Below are positions 7,670 to 17,306 of a stretch of DNA of 64,000 nucleotides, piece by piece (the first letter of the stretch is position 1; each line of letters starts with the position of its first letter). Source of the DNA: Chondrus crispus. Its lineage: Eukaryota > Rhodophyta > Florideophyceae > Gigartinales > Gigartinaceae. The translations under genes were made by a program, and so were the position numbers. The DNA lies in NCBI RefSeq assembly GCF_000350225.1, contig NW_005179259.1, forward strand, positions 1 to 64,000, read 5' to 3'. The notes beneath the pieces were generated by a model. It worked only from the letters and a program-made list of their open reading frames with translations. It had not been told where the DNA came from and ran no database searches.

Positions 7670-10258
7670 ATGGCTGACCGTATAATCGATACGGTCCCTT
7701 CTACTCCCTCCCACGACCCCGCTCTCGGGTCGGCATTCTCGGTGTCCCGCTCCGCCCTCGTTTGCACGCGTGTCGATCTATCGCCCCTCTCTCTGGCGTC
7801 CCGAGACCTCGCCTCCCCTTCGTCGCCGTCGGCTCGTTTCTGCGGTTCGGTCGTGCGGGCCCCCTCTGGGCTCGCCTTAAGCGTCGACCCGTCACTCCCT
7901 TCGGAGGGGTCCGTTCTTCTGCATCCGACTTGGCGGGCACCCTTTTTCCTCCCTGCCCAAGAGCCGGCCTACTCCCTCGCCTGCTTGATTGGCCTGCGTC
8001 CTTACGTCATCCATATGTCGCCCCTCACTACCCCTGAGGGCGCCCCCGCGCGTCCCCTGCCGGCCCTTGGGATTGGATCGGACGCACCGGTCGTCTGCTC
8101 CCCGACCATGGATCATCCCACCCCCGTCGAGGAGGTGGCATCGCGGTCGCCTTTGGCCGGTCTCAACCCTTCCGCGCCGCCGCTCTGGTGGCCTCCGAGG
8201 CCTCTCCGAAAGCCTCGAGAGACCCGAGCCTCTACAGTATCCGAGCAGTTGGATCCCTCGCCGCCCGTCGCTCCGCCGTTGGCTGAGCCCGTCAGTGGTG
8301 CGAGTGGTTCGCACGATGGGGAGCTCGCGGCATGGCCGAGGGATGGTTCGTACTGTCCCGTCGAGGGCTCTCACGGGGCCCCTGGTAGTTTTCGGCGTCC
8401 CGGGGCGCCGACACCTTTTTCCCGGCTCGGCAGGATCGTGGAGGAGGAGGTGTCCGACACCTCCACGCAGTGGCTGGGCGTTCCCTTGGAGCGGTCGATT
8501 CCGCTACCGCTCAGTCTCCTAAACTACGCGTGGCGTCGCCACGCGCGGTCGGGCATCACCGTCGGTGAGCTCTTGGCGCGGGCGTGTTTGCGACCTGATC
8601 TACTCCGGATTCGCACCATATACGCAGGTGGCCGAGCTGAGGGAGCGTCCCTTGCCTTAGGGCACTTGCTATCTGAGGGTGACGGTGCCCCCTATCAAAT
8701 TCCGGACGAGATACCCGGCGACAGGACGTTCGTCTATAGTGGAGAGGAGGCCGAGTACGTCGACCGGATGTCAACGTACCTCTTCCATCGGGGCCCCCGA
8801 GATCGCCGTCGTTTCGTACTTTCGGAGGTAGCGGGGCTATACGTCAGCTCCCGTACTAGTGCCCATTCGAAGGCTCGGGCGGCCCTTCAAAAATCGGACT
8901 GTTCCCTGATGCGCCTTCACCACATCGCGTTGGCGCCAACCGATTGGTCCGCGTATCGCGATGCTGCGGAGGAAGACGGACGCGTCTTCCCGTCAGCTGC
9001 GTTCGCCCCCGGTCTGTTCCGATGCGACTTTCCCGAGCTTCCCGCGGTTGTAGGGGAGGCACTCCCGTCGTTAGGGGTGCATCCGTTACTCCCCTACACT
9101 CTGAGACACTTTGGCTTCGCTTGTAATGACCCGGTACACCCGGCTTACGCGGAGCTGGTCTACAATTTCGAGTGCGAATGGGCGTGGTCCCTATGCACCG
9201 CCTTCATGGCCGAGGTTTCATTGCATGGTAGGGCTTTCGTGCAGCCCGTCAGCGTGCTGTCCTTTCTTGGTCGGGTTGCGCCGTCGCTTCCCGACCCGAC
9301 CTTGCACCCCATGGAGCGCGGGTCCCCGCACGTCCCATGGTCCTACTCCTTGTTTCTCGATCTTATGCACCGCGCCGTAGCGGTGCCCGAGCGCAATCGG
9401 CGTTCTTGGACCGATTACACAACCAGCACCCGGAGCCTCTACTTGGCCTACGATTGGAAAGGGGATGCTTTCGTAGCGCGTCCCAGTCCGCTCGGGTCGG
9501 ATCCCTCCCGGAGCAAGGGAGGCGTGGGGTCCGTTGCCCGAGAAGCGCGCCGGAAGCGGTACCGCGATTTGGATGGCGAAGCTCCGTCTGTCGCCTTCCG
9601 AGATGCCCGTTCCCCACGTACTTCCCTCTTTCCTTCGGGGGAGGGGTACAGTGCCGCGGTAGGCGATCCGTCGGCTCTCCCGCCCCCTCTTGGGGCCGAC
9701 TCATGTCGTGACGTGAGTCCCAAGACCACGTGCAGCCTTGATCTGAGTCACGACGAGATCATTGCTATCCCAGGGGTGGTCCGTGCTCTGGGCCGTTCGG
9801 TCGGCCGAGTTTGGCAAGTTGGACGTCTCCTCCGGACACTGGCCGGCTGGTACATAGAGCGGAGTAACAAGGCTCGTCGCCTCGGTGCACAACACGGCCA
9901 TGCCCAGGGGAAAATCGAGACCCTTCGTGAATCCGCGTCGCGCCAGAGCAGCATGCTACAGCACTTATCGGTCGAGCGCGATCGATATCGCCAGGAGCGT
10001 GACGACCTTCGGGCTTCCCCTACACACGTGCCTCTCCCTCAACTTCGGGACCCCTATGAGGGACGTGTGCACGACTCCTCGGTGGCCGGCGGACCAGCCG
10101 TCCCGTCCAACTCGCGTCCGGGGTGGTCCTCCCACCCGGAGATAGCGCTTCCGCCCCTCCACGAGATGGAGTCGGACGTGCCGTCGCACACCAGCTACCT
10201 TCCCCCGGAAAGGCGTGCCCCCGGGTCGTCGGTGCCCTCCAACGATACGAACCGTTGA
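7670..10258 (+). CDS. 862-aa antisense ORF of gypsy-1, Transposase_28-like architecture (tentative)
   Basis: The ATG at 7670 is in a good context (AGCCATGG), 57 bases inside the LTR; the frame ends at TGA 10256-10258. It runs opposite to gag-pol and is uninterrupted, while gag-pol has several stops. About residues 1-260 are Pro/Ser-rich and probably disordered. About 265-560 look globular, with a segment (GVHPLLPYTLRHFGFACND) reminiscent of PF04195/Transposase_28, the 'putative gypsy-type transposon' domain of antisense ORFs in plant gypsy elements. About 700-790 form a helix likely to be coiled coil (IETLRESASRQSS, RDRYRQERDD), also as in those plant proteins. The function of such antisense ORFs is unknown. 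The PF04195 likeness is by eye only. Transcription would have to start in or beside the LTR on the plus strand. Confidence 0.7.
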   Translation: MADRIIDTVPSTPSHDPALGSAFSVSRSALVCTRVDLSPLSLASRDLASPSSPSARFCGSVVRAPSGLALSVDPSLPSEGSVLLHPTWRAPFFLPAQEPAYSLACLIGLRPYVIHMSPLTTPEGAPARPLPALGIGSDAPVVCSPTMDHPTPVEEVASRSPLAGLNPSAPPLWWPPRPLRKPRETRASTVSEQLDPSPPVAPPLAEPVSGASGSHDGELAAWPRDGSYCPVEGSHGAPGSFRRPGAPTPFSRLGRIVEEEVSDTSTQWLGVPLERSIPLPLSLLNYAWRRHARSGITVGELLARACLRPDLLRIRTIYAGGRAEGASLALGHLLSEGDGAPYQIPDEIPGDRTFVYSGEEAEYVDRMSTYLFHRGPRDRRRFVLSEVAGLYVSSRTSAHSKARAALQKSDCSLMRLHHIALAPTDWSAYRDAAEEDGRVFPSAAFAPGLFRCDFPELPAVVGEALPSLGVHPLLPYTLRHFGFACNDPVHPAYAELVYNFECEWAWSLCTAFMAEVSLHGRAFVQPVSVLSFLGRVAPSLPDPTLHPMERGSPHVPWSYSLFLDLMHRAVAVPERNRRSWTDYTTSTRSLYLAYDWKGDAFVARPSPLGSDPSRSKGGVGSVAREARRKRYRDLDGEAPSVAFRDARSPRTSLFPSGEGYSAAVGDPSALPPPLGADSCRDVSPKTTCSLDLSHDEIIAIPGVVRALGRSVGRVWQVGRLLRTLAGWYIERSNKARRLGAQHGHAQGKIETLRESASRQSSMLQHLSVERDRYRQERDDLRASPTHVPLPQLRDPYEGRVHDSSVAGGPAVPSNSRPGWSSHPEIALPPLHEMESDVPSHTSYLPPERRAPGSSVPSNDTNR

Positions 10259-12745
10259 GCAGGCAAGCATAGCGACCGGCTCTCGACATCCCTAGTCATT
10301 TCCTTTCCCGAAAAGCCCCTAAGGCAATTCCTCGCGAGTCTTTCTCCTACGCTCGCGGAAGGCCTCCTCCCTGGTCTGGACAAGAAGAAAAGGGGGGGTC
10401 TCGGATTTGTTGCCGTCCCACCCCGCGTCCTTTCTTGCTCTTCGAACATGGCTCTCTTCGTAGAGCAACGGGAGGCGCGAGAGTGAACGGTTCCTCTCGT
10501 ACGACCGCAGCGTCCGATGCGCGGAGTTCCGTCCCGTGCGTGATCGGCATTCACAATTGCGCTCGCGACAGTCGCCTCATTGGCGGCGCCGTCCGCCAGC
10601 GGGCGAGTGCGGGGATGCGTAATGGTTCGTTACCCTTCTTTTTGCCGCTCGCCGTCGGGGCAAGGGCGTCGTCGCCGTCGGCTTTCGCCGCACGGTTCGC
10701 AGCATTATACCGGCGCGAGCGGGGGCGCCCCGGGACCTGTGCCTCGGGCGGTGGCGGTCGGTACGGCGCCCCGTCGTACTGTAGACTTGCCGGCCCTCGC
10801 CGCCCGTGGCGAGGGCGCGGCGCGCGACGACGCGTGACGACGGTCCTTATCCTTGTCGGCCCTCGCCACCGATGGCGAGGGCGCGGCGCGCCCACTCCGC
10901 GCTGCGGTGCGGCAGTCCGCGTGGCAGCGCCTGGGCCTCGCAAGCTCCGCCCGCGGCGCTCCCCGAGGACTTTTTCCGGCGCTCCTCGCGCTCCGTCTTC
11001 TTGCCCGCACGCGCCCCCCGCCATCGGGGCGAGGGCGCGGACGCGTGGACGTACTTATTCTTCTTCGCGCGTGCCCCCCGCCATCGGTTGCGGCGGCGAA
11101 AGCGCACGGCGAACGTCTTCTTGTCCGCGCTTCTCGCCATCGGTGGCGAGGGCGCAACGTGAACCGCATCCGCCTTCTTGTCCGCGCGCCCCTCCGCTGT
11201 TCGGTGGCGGAGGCGTAGGCCTTCGACGCGTTAGGTAGCCCCGGGTTGCGTTCTCGCACGGGTTTTCGCACGAACTCTTGGTGACATCGTATAGCGTATC
11301 CGGCAATGGCACCCCTGGAGGGGGTCATATTGAGGTTCCCGGCCCAGCCATTTGCTCGCGGTCGTCCCGCCGGTCGCGACATATTCCCTGTAAGCGAGTA
11401 AATCGAAGGAGGCGTACACAGCGCAAGGGAGATGTTAGAAGTGCCGGCTGTCGTGGGTTCGAGTTCCTGTGCCCCTCCGCCTTCGACGGCGGGGGCTCGA
11501 AGGCACCGGAGCGGCTCGCCAGGGGACGGCTCGGGCCTGTCGCTCGACCTGCAGGCGGTCCAGCGCTTGCGGAGGAGACTTTGAGGGAAAGCCGCTTGGT
11601 CGGCTTCGGGGTTTCAGCGTTGCGAGTGCAGGGGGTCCGTCCGATGCGGCGTTCCGGTCGAGCTCGCACACTCCTCACTCTCCGGTGAGGGAGGGGCCGT
11701 GTGTTCCTTCTGATGGTACCCGTTGTACCCTCGCGCAGCGCAGTCCGCCTTTTCTTTGCTGATCGTATGGAGTGCAGTACCTGTGCACGCTGCGCACGTG
11801 CTGCTGTAATTTCTCCCCCTTAATGTTTTGGTTATTTTAGGGGTATGGTGGCGGGAGTGATTTGGTGATGACGCAATCGGTGTTGGTGCATGGCGCGCAC
11901 TTCCGGCGTCGCTCACGTGTAACGTTCTCCTCCCCCGTAATTTTCGTTATTACGGGGCATGTCTCGGCGGCGGTTTTGAAGTGTCTCGCGTCCGTGCTCG
12001 TATATTGGTGCCCCTCCGACTTAGTTGCTCTCGCTTCCTCGCTCTTATTGAACGGCCCTAGCGCGCGTTCTCCTCACGCCGCTCCCCTCGCCTGCGCGTC
12101 TGCCTGCGCGTTTCGCGCGTCTTCTCGCACACAACCCAAACCGAAAGGACCATGATCCGGTCTTCTGCCGGGCTGTCTAACCCGGATTCTGATTGATGGC
12201 TCGCCGTGAGCCTCCACCTTCTCGGATATTCCGAGACACAAGCGACGGGCATTCTGGTCGCTAGCTCCGCCCACCGAGGGGCTGTCTTGATTCCACCGCT
12301 GATCGCCTCGTTCGTCGGGCGCCCCTCCTCGCCGTGGTTGCTGGACTTAACGGATCGTCTGGCAATCCTGTTCGGGGGGGGGTCGTCCGACTTTTCCGAT
12401 CTGAACGGGTTTTTTGCGGTCCTCGTAATGTCGGTCATTACGGGGGCCCAACATTTTTTTCAGGCAGTTCGTACTGTCCTGTTCTTATGTCTCGCGTCCT
12501 TGACGTCCGAGAGGTCAAGAAGACTTGACTTGAACACGTTCCCGGCTGTGACCCTCCGATAGGATCCACCGTCCTCCTTCCCTTCCACTTTTAGTCTGTT
12601 CGTGCAGGCTGGGGTTAATCCGCGAAGGAGCGGTTGAGGGCCCCCCCGTTAAGCGTGAACGTCCGCGTTCACGGTTTGGGTGAGGTCTCTGCCGGTACGT
12701 CCCCGGAGGCGTTGGGCGTAACGAGACACCAACTCCTCCGGTACG
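10259..12745. other. gypsy-1 non-coding region between antisense ORF and integrase
   Basis: About 2.5 kb separate the two converging coding regions. Open frames exist but follow the GC-rich hairpin array and have no recognisable composition. The region holds the CCCTCGCC/GGCGAGGG hairpin array (10794-11220). It also holds three stem-loops of the form CCCC-TAA…TTA-GGGG near 11812-11842, 11933-11958 and 12420-12445; the last two are followed by a shared ATGTCTCGCGTCC-like stretch and may be an old duplication. The convergent arrangement makes this the shared 3' end of sense and antisense transcripts. Confidence 0.6.
10794..11220. repeat. Array of about six degenerate hairpins
   Basis: Inverted repeats of the type GCCCTCGCC-(N)-GGCGAGGGC recur near 10796, 10858, 11015, 11075, 11140 and 11190, mostly separated by about 50-75 bases, with a wider gap between the second and third. 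Connecting sequence is also repeated (CTTCTTGTCCGCGC). Several copies keep the stem while changing its bases (for example CCTCCGC…GCGGAGG-type), so base pairing seems better kept than sequence. Confidence 0.65.
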
Positions 12746-15700
12746 TCAGTCCGCGCAGTCCAAGTGGGCGCGTCGTAATCCGCTCACTTGATGAGGAACT
12801 CCGTAGCTCCGTCTTCCATGACTCGATCGTTCGACGGCATAATGCGTTCCCGCGGTGACCTTATCGGCGAGGTCCCGCGGGGTCATCGTACTTGCTCGTG
12901 GCGCGTCTATCGGAGACGGCGCGTACACGCAGCGGTCGGCGGAGACTCGCTCGGTGACCCCATCACGATCGATCGTGATGGTTCGGCGGTCATTGGCGAG
13001 CACGCGGAAGGGTCCGACAGCGGGCGAGGCGAGCTTATTCGACGTCTTAGCCCCATCGGTGGGGTTGAGATATACGTATTCTCCGGGACGGAGCCGGGAA
13101 TTAATACGTCGTATGCGCTTATCGAAGTCGCGCCTGTAGCGAGCCTGCGTGCGACGCAGGCTCCCGTAGGCCTTCTGGATAGTCGAATCCAAGGTCTTGA
13201 GAAACTCGGCACGTTGGTTCCCCGTATCGGAAGGGGGCGCGTCGCCGTCCGCCCGTCGGAGAGAGAACTCTGGCGGTGGCCTGCTGAGCACGAGCTCAAA
13301 CGGCGTGTTGCGTGTGGTGCGATGTACATGGGAGTTGTACGCGTACGTAAGCGGCCCCACGTACACACCCCAGTCGTCCTGGTGTTCACCCACGTAGTTC
13401 CGCAGCATCGATGCGATTGTTCGGTTATATCGCTCGACTTGCCCGTTCGTCTGGGGTTGGTACGCCGAAGTGTACAAATTCGTTATCCCCAGAACGCGGC
13501 ACGTGCTGTGGAAGAACTTGGCATTAAACTGAGGGCCGTTGTCCGAAAGCAACGTGCGAGGGACGCCATACTTGAACACCCACGAGTCGCAGAACGCAAC
13601 TACGACCGTGTGCGCTGTTATCGTGCGGAGCGCAACGACTTGCGTTAGCTTACTAAAGCGGTCCGTAATCACGAGCAGGAACCGTTTTCCTGTCTTCGTC
13701 TTGGGGAGCGGCCCCAATATGTCGATCGCGAGGCTCTCGAGGGGCATCGTAGCTGGAAACAATCTCAATCGGTTGAGATGTTTCCTCAGCTTCACCCGGT
13801 TCATCGCGCAGGTTCGACACCCTCGCACCGTGGCAGCGAAGTCTGCAGCCAGGTGGGGCCAGCAGTACTCGCGTCGAAGTGCGTAGTACATACGGTTCTG
13901 GCCCGGGTGCCCCGCGATGGCCGGGTTGTGGCACAGGCGAAGGAGCCTGGCGCGAAGCGTCCGATCTACCACCACCTGAACGATATCAGGGTCGAAGGGA
14001 TGTCTCCGTTTGAGCACCCCTTGGTGGTCCTCGAAGAACGCGGAGTCCCGGGACTCTGACTGTCGTGCCAAAACGGTTTGGCAGAAGTCATCCACGCGTT
14101 GCTCCTCGGCTATCTCCTCTATCGTAAGAGGGGCCGGAAGGTCGTCCTGCGGTGGGGCGACCGGGGAGTCGAGCGCGCCAGCCTCGGGGTCTTCGGCGCG
14201 CTGGATGTCGCCGGCGTCGAACTCGTCGTTCTCCTCCCAAAACGAATTGGGTCGTTGGAGAGCGGGGGCTTCGTCGTCGCCTCTCGGTTCGTCGCGCGTC
14301 CGTACGCGCGACCTTGTTCGGGCTTCGGCTTGATTCCGTGTCGTTACAAAGACATGGACGGCCTGATGATCGCAGCTCGCGGTACAAGCGTGGTCCGCGA
14401 GCTCGTTCGATACGTCTCGAACTGTCGTGCCCCCTTCGAAAGTGAGGATGTCGTCATCCACCTCGACGGTGGGGCGAGGGTCATCGGCGACCTTCGGCGA
14501 CACGAGTCGTGACAGGGCATCGGGCACCTGATGCACGCGTCCGGGGCGGTACTGAATGGTGAAATCGTATTCAGCCAGACGTGGCCGCCACCGGGTGAGT
14601 CTTCCGGAACTCTCGGTGAGTGACATGAGCCATCGGAGGGCGTCATGGTCCGTCCGTTCGGTGAACTTCGTGCCTTCTACGTACGGCCGTAGTGGGCGGA
14701 CGGCCTACACTACGGCGAAGCACTCGCGTTCGGTAGCGCTGTAGTTGCGCTCACTATCGGACAGTGAGTACGAGGTGCAGCCGAGTTGGTAGGCACTCGC
14801 GTCGGTGTCTATCATGTACGGACGACCGTGCCGGGGCAACGCGAGGATCGGCGGAGCGATCATGCACTTCTTAAGGTTCTCGAACGCCTGAAGTTGCAGC
14901 TCCGTGGGGTTATAGAAATCGGGATCCGAATCCTTGCGCGTCATGTCGGTCAGAGGACGCGCAATCTTAGCGAACCCTTTAACGAATCGGCGGTATACGT
15001 TACACGCCCCGAGGAACGAGCGTACTTGCGTCAACGTCCTCGGGAACGTGAACGTCTTGAAAGCGTCGGCCGCCGTATCAGCCACGCTCAACTTGCCTGG
15101 GGAGATGACGTGCCCCAGGTAGGGCACCTTCGGTCGGAAGAAGCTGCACTTCTTGAGCTTAAGGGAGATACCGGAACTCCGCACTAAGCTCAAGACGGTA
15201 TCGAGATGCCTCGCGTGTTCTCCGTGCGTACGAGAGAACACGATCACGTCGTCGAGATAGACAAGGCATATTTGCCAGCGGACTCCGGAGAGTATTATGT
15301 CGAGCGCACGTTGGAAGGTGGCCGGTGCCCCTTTGAGTCCAAACGGCATGCGCAAGTGGCAAAACGTGCCCATGTGCGTGGTAAACGTGGTTTTATCCCG
15401 GTCTTCCGGAGCGACCGGGATCTGCCAATAACCGGAATTGCAGTCCAACGTGGTGAAGACGGCTGCATCTCCTAACGAGTCGATGCAGTCGTCCATCCGT
15501 GGCAGCGGATACGAATCCGCTGCGGTCTTCGCGTTGAGACGCCGGTAGTCCACGCAGAACCGAAGAGAGCCGTCTTTCTTCGGTACGAGCATCACGGGGG
15601 ACGCCCACTCGGTGCTCGCGGGTTCGATAACCCCTGCGTTCAACATCTTGGTGACCTCCTTCGCGACCATTTCGCGCATGGCCGGGCCCTTCCGATAGGG

Positions 15701-15841
15701 CATAGAACGAATCGGTTTCGTTCCTGGTTCGAGGGGAATGCGGTGCTCCGTGGCTTGGATCGTTCCAAGCGCACCGCTCCACAGACTCGAGTGCTTACGG
15801 AGCATCTCGAGTACGTGGCCACGGAGCTTGTCATCGTCGAT
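12746..15841 (-). pseudogene. gypsy-1 Pol: reverse transcriptase, RNase H, integrase
   Basis: One frame runs through both enzymes. RT (15805-14705) shows GVIEPASTEWASPVMLVPKK, RFCVDYRRLNAKT, MPFGLKGAPATFQ and the catalytic YLDDVIVFS, then RNase H with DTDASAYQLG. After ECFAVV an in-frame TAG (14705-14707) replaces the Trp usual at this site; the same frame continues TDHDALRWL and PDALSRL. Integrase follows: an H2C2 zinc finger (HNPAIAGHPGQ … CRTCAMNR), the DDE core (LAIDILGPL, LLSDNGPQF, GQVERYNRT) and a C-terminal GPY/F-type segment (VGPFRVLANDRRT). A chromodomain was not recognised. The frame is preserved over about 1030 codons despite the stop. It is separated from the protease ORF only by the in-frame TAA at 15842-15844. 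Confidence 0.9.
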
Positions 15842-17286
15842 TTATGACAGGTCGATCTTTTTTTCCCAATCCATCGGTGGATTTTTGGGATCCTTTTGCT
15901 GGTGGAGTACAGTACCCCTCGCCGTCGGTTGGCATAAAGGTGACCGTTCGTCCGGGTCGACCCCCCTGCCCCCGGCGGTGGTCTTATCGTCGGAGTTGGA
16001 TCGGCCAACTCCTACCCCACCGACTTGATCGGTCAAGTCGGTCAGGTGTAGCGCGTGCGCGATCCCCTCGGCGACCTTAGGTTCGGGAGTGAGGATCGCG
16101 AGGGGGTTGCGCTTCGTGTATCCCACGACGGTGTGCTTCGGAAGCCTCCTTTCTCGCCGTGAGAAATTCGCGACGATGACGTCGAAGGTCTGATTCGGTA
16201 GGACCTTCGCGACGCCATTCGTCAGCCTCACTCCATGTCGGTGTTGGAGTGAGGGCTTGGGTTCCAGGAACACGAGGCCCCTCCCTGCGGTTGTCACACA
16301 CACGCGGGCTTGTGACATCGCGGGGATGGTAACCCAGCGGGCAATTCGGATCGCTTGCGGGGCCTGCTCGCGTACGTCTGGCCGACCCGTGTGTCGCCCG
16401 TGTCGCCTGGTAGGGGGAGTCGACTCCCCCTTTCCATCAACGATAGCGACGGAACCGCCTTGGCGTAGCTCTATTCGTTGAGCTTCGATGTCGATACATC
16501 GCACGTGCGTATCGACGAAGGCCGTGCCGAGAAGGACCGGCACGGCGAGCTGGTCCGCGACTACGAACGGAATTCGGAACACCGTGTTCCTCAACCGCAC
16601 GGCCGGGCGGACGACGGCCGAAAGCTTGACGGGGTTTCTATTCGCGCCTGCCCATCGTGGCAGAGGTGCCTCGTGCACGACGTAACGCGTCCAATCGGGC
16701 GAAGGTCGGCCTTCCTCACCAGGTTATACCCCGAGCACGTATCAACGGCGATCGTGCGGGGTTTAAATGCATTTCCCTCTGTGGCTATCGAGCCGAGGAC
16801 GTTGTAAATCTTCGACGTCATAAGGCAAATGACGTCGTCGAAAACCTTCGGGGCGGCCTTATCGGTGAGGTCGTTCCGCCGGGGCCTTCGATTTCGGTGC
16901 TGGCCCCGCTTGCGTTTCCTTCTCCCCCTTTCTTGGGGCGTCCGCGGATCAGTGACGCCCCTCGGATTATTCGAATCCGTACCACACGGACCCCTCTCGG
17001 GCGACCGTGGGCTCGCCGGAGTCAGGGGGTCGACCGAATCTTTTCGGTCGTCGTTGCCCCCGTCGCCATTGTTACGCCTCACCGGGACGTCGGCTGTCCC
17101 GGGGTCTTGTCCTCCTAACGTCGGGCCTTCGGAGGCTTCGGCGTGCGCTCCCTCCTGTATCGGCATTACAGGAGCTCCCGTGCTCGCCTCCAGTAGCGGG
17201 GGATGTATTATCGTACAATACCCCCTGTGTCCTTGGCGAGCACGCGGGGTCGGGTCCAGTTCGTGGGGAAAAGACGGCTCACGCAA
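15842..17286 (-). pseudogene. gypsy-1 protease region, frameshifted
   Basis: Two overlapping frames are needed. The first (17286-16591) ends with TIAVDTCSGYNLVRKADL, the retropepsin active-site strand, with DTC in place of the usual DTG. The second (16678-15842) supplies the rest of the fold: FRIPFVVADQLAVPVLLGTAF contains the conserved ILG-type segment (VLLGTAFV). It then runs in the same frame as Pol and ends at TAA 15842-15844 after KKIDLS. The frame change near 16680-16720 could be a mutation; the position inside the protease argues against programmed frameshifting. Whether the Cys in DTC is family-typical or a substitution cannot be decided here. Confidence 0.7.
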
Positions 17287-17306
17287 CCGTGTGTACGTAA
17301 CCGTCT

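Noticed and set aside
10435-11238. 267-codon ORF over the hairpin array
   Set aside because: It is Arg/Ala/Gly low-complexity and follows the hairpin repeats; all frames are open there.
11440-11480. T-arm-like word GTGGGTTCGAGTTCC, possible tRNA
   Set aside because: The bases around the putative T-loop do not form a proper T-stem, and no acceptor, D or anticodon stem could be placed upstream.
12788-13648. Long plus-strand ORF of 286 codons
   Set aside because: It is antisense to the integrase domain of gypsy-1, has no domain-like composition and is explained by the GC-rich codon pattern of the real gene.
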